The notes beneath the pieces were generated by a model that worked only from the letters and a program-made list of their open reading frames with translations, made no database searches and was not told the DNA's origin. Of a DNA stretch of 64,000 bases, positions 59,845 through 64,000 are shown in pieces. The position numbers were made by a program, and so were the translations under genes. Numbering within the stretch: position 1 is the first letter of the stretch; each line of letters starts with the position of its first letter. The DNA comes from Vanrija pseudolonga (taxonomy: Eukaryota > Basidiomycota > Tremellomycetes > Trichosporonales > Trichosporonaceae): positions 682,001-746,000 of the forward strand of contig NC_085855.1 of NCBI RefSeq assembly GCF_020906515.1, written 5' to 3'.

Positions 59845-60838
59845 TTGGCTGTGGTGTTGGATTGGATTGCTCGAGGGCGTGCAGTGTTTAATGAGCTTAG
59901 GGTATCATTGTTGATATTGGATTGTCTGTGATAAGAGGAATGTGGGGCTAAGGCAGAGGCGACGGGGGGATGCGAGGCGAGACGGGGGTGGGGGAGTGTG
60001 CGTCGTCGTGTAGAGAGAGCCCTTTGTTGATGATTGGGATATGGCTTCTTGGGAGGGGTGCGAGATTGATGCGAGACAATAGGGTGTGCGATCGACTGTC
60101 GTGGTGTGTGCAGAGATGTGTAGATGTGTAATGTCTGGGGATGCAAAGAGAGTGTGTCAATAGATGAGGGAAGGATGGAGGGTATGGATGAGTGAGTGAG
60201 TGGTCGTTGGTGCTGCAGGGGCTGCTGCTGCTCGTCGGTCGGCTCGGGTGGTGGTCGGTCGCAGCAGTTGCCGTTGGAAGGGATCGTTGCTTGCAAGTCG
60301 TCGTTGCCAAGACGTCGGCAGTAAGCTTCACTGCAGCCAGCCAGCAGCACGACATGCACAAAGCCTGCCAGCCAGCGCGCCCTTGCACTGCTGGCTGCCT
60401 GGGTCAGCTTCCGTGCCAAACGAGCCAGGCCCAGATTTTACCCACAGCCAGGGTCGTCCATCGGCCTGACACCACCACTGCGGAGAGCGGCTCACTCGTC
60501 GGTAGCAGAAACCAAAGCTTGGCGACCGCAGCAATCCACTCGCTACGTCATAATAAACCCTGGTTTATAATGACCATTACAGAATACCACGTGGTCAATT
60601 ACAAAAGTTCATTTTCAACTATTAAGGACCCCCCTTTCCGTGTCGGCCACCACTGACGTCGTCGCGGCAAGCAGTGCAAACCTCACCCTGTGTGTTTCCT
60701 TTTGCATTTCGCCGCCCAACACAGAGAGAGGTGGACCGGCGGTGGTGACCCGTCACACTTTTGTTTTGACCCTCTATACACAAAGTTTCATTTCTCTTCT
60801 CATCTTTCCATTCAATCCACTTGGTCTACTCAGCAACC
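59845..60838. promoter_or_regulatory. Divergent promoter region of SMG6-like and DnaJ genes
   Basis: 994 nt. The centre holds short palindromes near 60553-60597, listed separately. The SMG6 side is rich in GA/TG repeats, probably its leader. No gene is seen. Confidence 0.45.
60553..60597. promoter_or_regulatory. Palindrome cluster in the SMG6-DnaJ promoter
   Basis: ATAAACC and GGTTTAT (60553-60559, 60562-60568) form an inverted repeat with a 2-nt centre. ACCACGTGGT (60586-60595) is a perfect palindrome around an E-box. TGACCA at 60571-60576 pairs with TGGTCA at 60592-60597. Possible binding sites for a bHLH factor and another dimeric factor; function inferred from symmetry only. Confidence 0.4.
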
Positions 60839-62778
60839 ATGCCGCCCAAGGACACGGAGCTCTATGACATCCTCGAGGTCACCTACGAGGCGACAGACAT
60901 TCAGTGCGTAGAACGTCAACGTCGCCGCCGCCGCCGGCCTTCCCTGGCCGCGCCGCCGCTCCAAACAATAGCCCTTGCCCCCCAGCCCGCTGACATGTGC
61001 TCCCCTCGCCCTCTCCGCCACCGACGCGCAGGCTGAAAAAGTCGTACCGCAAGCTCGCAATCAAAGTAGGTCATCGCGGCGGCGTAGGAACGAGGTTGGT
61101 GCTGTGCGTGCACGCCGATGAGATGCACGCACACACGCACCGTCCCCTGGAGAGATTGCTTCTCTTCATCCTCGTCCTTCGAGTCGGAGCCGCCGGCTCC
61201 CCAAGCGGCACAATGCAGACGCTAACAGTTTCCAGTGGCACCCGGACAAGAACAACTCGCCCGAGGCCGAGGCCAAGTTCAAGGAGATTGGAGAGGCCTA
61301 TCAGATTCTCTCCGACCCCGACAAGCGCGCCTTCTATGACAAGGTCGGCCGCGCGGGCATGAACCAGCCCGAGAATGCCATGGAGGACCCGCAAGAGATC
61401 TTTGGCAAGATCTTTGGTGGAGGTACGTGCTGTAGGCGAGCGCGAGGGCCGTCGGCGTGCGCGAGGCGCGTTAAATTCGTCGTGACGGGCTTTGTCGAGT
61501 GCGCGAGAGAAAGGCACGTGCTGACATGCGTTACAGAGGCTTTCTACGACTACATTGGCGAAATCGCGCTCGTCAAGGACTTTACGAGCACCATGGATGT
61601 GGTCATGACCCCCGAGGAGCGTGCAGAGATGGAGGCGGCCAAGGCCGAGGCCTCTGGTGCTTCGACGAACCCGGTCCCTGCCGCACCAGCTGGCATCGAC
61701 TCCAAGGCTGGCGTCGAGGCCAAGGCTGCCGCCGAGGCCAAGGCTGCTGCTGAGGCTGCCCCTGTTAACCGCGCCAGCACCTCGGCTGATGGACCTCCTG
61801 GTTACGACTCGACTGGCTCCGGTGGCTCCACCCCCGCCCAGGCTGGCAGCAGCAGCGACCTCGCGGCCAAGAAGGGAGAGGACAAGAAGGGCAAGGCGAA
61901 GCTCACTCCCGAGCAGAAGGCCAAGCTCGACGCTCTTGAGGAGGAGAAGGACAAAGAGCGCAAGGCGAGGTGGGTTCATTTCGGCGAGTTCACCACTAAC
62001 CCGCACAGGATTGACGAGCTCACCAAGAAGCTCATCGGGCGCATCCGTCCGTTTGTCGACGCCAAGCACCCTGGTGACATCAACGACCCTGAGACCAAGG
62101 CCTTTGAGGCTAGGATAAGGACTGAGGCCGAGGACCTCAAGCTCGAGTCGTTTGGTGTCGAGCTCCTGCACACCATCTCGGGCGTGTACATCACCCGCGC
62201 TGGCAACTTTATCAAGAGCAAAAAGTTCTTTGGTGGCGGCTTCTTTGGCAGACTCAAGGAGAAGGGTGGCATGGTCAAGGAGGGCTGGGGTCTGCTCGGA
62301 TCTGCGTGAGTTTACTCGGGGCTTTTGACTGCCGTTCGCCCTACTGACTGCCACCAGCATGGGCGTCCAGGCTGCCATGGCCGAGATGGAGAGGCTAGAG
62401 CAGAAGGGCACGGCGACTCCTGATGAGCTCGCAGCTCTTGCCGAGGACCTGTCGGCCAAGATGCTCCTGACGACATGGCGCGCGACCCGCTGGGAGGTTA
62501 TCAACATTCTTGGCCCTGTCGTGGACAATGTGCTCTACGAGCCCGGCCTTTCCAAGGACGTCGCTGTCCGCCGCGCCAAGGCCATCATGACCATTGGCGG
62601 CATCTTCAAGGAGGTGCAGGCTGACGAGACGGACGAGGAGCGCCGTGAGCTCGAGCGCCTGGTCCAGAATGCGGCCGGCAAGAAGAAGAAGGCTGAGAAG
62701 AAGCCGGCCGGACGCCGCGCCTCACCACCAGCGGGCGAGGCCGTCCCGCCAGAGGTTGCCGAGAAGCTCAAGGCGTGA
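60839..62778 (+). CDS. DnaJ/Hsp40 co-chaperone with DnaJ-X domain (Caj1/Djp1-like)
   Basis: Exons 60839-60903, 61032-61065, 61236-61422, 61537-61969, 62009-62305 and 62358-62778 join to 478 residues. The J-domain is at the N-terminus: [30 protein letters not shown] (HPD motif assembled across an intron) and [20 protein letters not shown] DnaJ-X region follows, with [14 protein letters not shown], a low-complexity Ala/Lys linker, [33 protein letters not shown] and [18 protein letters not shown]. This layout matches yeast Caj1 and Djp1, which work with cytosolic Hsp70, Djp1 in import to peroxisomes and mitochondria. The tail is Lys-rich ([14 protein letters not shown]). The small early exons are typical of this genome. 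Confidence 0.92.
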
Positions 62779-63145
62779 GCGGGCGTGGCGCGGGTTGCGG
62801 GTGAGGCATGCGATAGCGACGCATAATAGATGCCTTGTGTTCTACAGTTCAGTTCATCTCGCAGAGATTGGAGATGCCATGTTCTTTTTCTGATGCCACA
62901 TGTGTGCAGGTACGGAGCAAGGCGACGTCGGTCGGCTCGGGTGACGCCGAGTGCGTGGAATCTAGTGACATTGGTGGGCAGAATACAACAAAGGGTGGTG
63001 AACCTTGGATATCTACGCGAGGTATCTCCGCATCTTTGGGTTTGGACGACGGCACGCGGCACGGTGGGCCCGACTAGCGAGCGAGCGACTCGGGTACTGC
63101 TGCGGCGGCCTTGCGGGCGTACGGCGTCGCCAATCGCCTGTGCGC
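62779..63145. other. Convergent intergenic region
   Basis: 367 nt between the DnaJ and DAD2 3' ends. Nothing recognisable. Confidence 0.4.
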
Positions 63146-63563
63146 CTACTTGTCCTCGCTCTCGTTGGTGTACGGTAGCCGGACCATGACGGGCACGGCT
63201 TCCTCGTCGGCGTCCTCTGTGGGTGCGGGCGCGCGTCCCTCGCCTGGATGGTCAGCTTTGCGACGGACACACAAACGCACCAATCTGCTCGAGGATCTTG
63301 AACACGTACGGCCAGGACGCGAGGACGGAGCCGATCGCTGTGGTGTCAGTACCGTCTTCTCTTCGCCGTCGGCACTGTGCCGCCGCCCACTCACCTGCCC
63401 CTCCGTCGGCCATGACATTCGACATCTCTGCGAGCTTCTCGACGCGCTCGACTAGCCGCGCGGATTCTTCCCTCAGCGCTTGGAGACTGGCGTATTCCTG
63501 CTGCTTTTGGTGCAGGAGCTGCAGTGATGGCGGGAGGGTGGACACGTCGAGCGGGCGGGACAT
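63146..63563 (-). CDS. DAD2: DASH complex subunit Dad2
   Basis: Exons 63563-63395, 63337-63281 and 63243-63146 give 107 residues. Helical core: LHQKQQEYASLQALREESARLVERVEKLAEMSNVMADGGA, then IGSVLASWPYVFKILEQIG, which matches the Dad2 pattern of a heptad helix ending LADGG followed by SVLxNWxxVF. Dad2 is one of ten subunits of the DASH/Dam1 ring that couples kinetochores to microtubule ends. The last exon is an acidic tail (APTEDADEEAVPVMV). The size fits the family. It is divergent from the gene starting at 63972. Confidence 0.92.
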
Positions 63564-63971
63564 TGTCGTGGGGTATATGCAAGGGTGTGTTGGTCGTCGA
63601 AAGACCAACTCGAAAGACAGGCAGGCAGGCAGGCAGAGCTCGCCGCCGTGTTGTTGTTGACCGCAGCGCCGCCACCGTGGGAAAGTTGTTGTTTGGGTGG
63701 CGAACCGTGTCCGATGCGGTGCCCGGCCAACGAAGCGAACCAACGACGACTGCAACGTCGACAACGCTGCTCGCTTTTCACTCGTGCTCTTGTACCATTC
63801 ACGGCAGCGTTGCACTAAAACAAGGACAGCGGCAGCGACGACAGGAAAACTGAAAGAGCACACTGGCTGCTACGCTTGCTCAAAACCGACACCCAACACC
63901 CGTCGGACCATCTCCTCAAACGAAACGACTGCGTCGACCCTTCCTTCCCCCCGACAACCTCCCCCGGCACA
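63564..63971. promoter_or_regulatory. Divergent promoter of DAD2 and the right-edge gene
   Basis: 408 nt, with a GGCAGGCAGGCAGGCA repeat near 63618-63635 and no named site. Confidence 0.4.
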
Positions 63972-64000
63972 ATGGTCACGATCATCCCCTCCGCGCCGAT
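63972..64000 (+). CDS. Start of an unidentified gene cut by the right edge
   Basis: CGGCACAATGGTC is a good start context; the frame reads MVTIIPSAP before the window ends. It follows a CAAC/CCCC-rich leader like others here. Too short to identify. Confidence 0.45.

Overview
This 64 kb window looks like nuclear DNA of a GC-rich basidiomycete yeast. The genes are broken by many short introns (mostly 36-60 nt, GT...CTRAC...YAG), intergenic gaps are short, and the protein set is fungal and Tremellomycete-like: a Stealth-family xylosylphosphotransferase of the Cryptococcus Xpt1 type, translation elongation factor 3, the DASH subunit Dad2, a CFEM membrane protein, an Hmp1-like protein and a questin-oxidase-like protein. 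High GC together with an Xpt1 homologue points to Trichosporonales or a relative rather than Cryptococcus itself (inference). I see no transposon, virus-derived element, CRISPR array, rRNA or convincing tRNA.

Layout. 0-19 kb is compact: the 3' part of a C2H2 zinc-finger gene, ERG11 (lanosterol 14-alpha-demethylase), FAR11/STRIP (reverse strand), PHB1 (prohibitin), EF-3, a CFEM membrane protein (reverse) and XPT1 (reverse). From 19 to 38 kb there is only one recognisable gene, a Pcl/Pho80-type cyclin at 29.4-30.5 kb. It sits behind a long C-rich, ATG-free leader and is flanked by about 8.7 and 7.6 kb with no convincing gene. From 38 to 64 kb the compact pattern returns: an FTS/AKTIP-like E2 variant (spread over five exons), FYV10/GID9, a UCH-type deubiquitinase (reverse), RRP4, striatin/FAR8 (reverse), HMP1 (reverse), a questin-oxidase-like gene, RanBP1 (reverse), EMP24, an orphan multi-pass membrane protein, a small one-pass membrane protein (reverse), an EST1/SMG6-like PIN protein (reverse), a DnaJ-X chaperone, DAD2 (reverse) and the first codons of one more gene at the right edge.

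The genes do not form an operon-like or secondary-metabolite cluster. They are mostly housekeeping: sterol synthesis, translation, RNA decay, ubiquitin and GID degradation, vesicle traffic, kinetochore. Two subunits of one signalling complex (STRIPAK: Far11 and striatin) lie about 36 kb apart. The points most worth a second look are the cyclin leader and its flanking gene deserts, two micro-exons (11 and 12 nt), the E2-variant gene with its possible alternative splice site, the repeated LFDP motif in the SMG6-like protein, and a long open intron in the UCH gene. Exon boundaries given here were placed by hand from splice consensus, frame and family resemblance, and have no transcript support.
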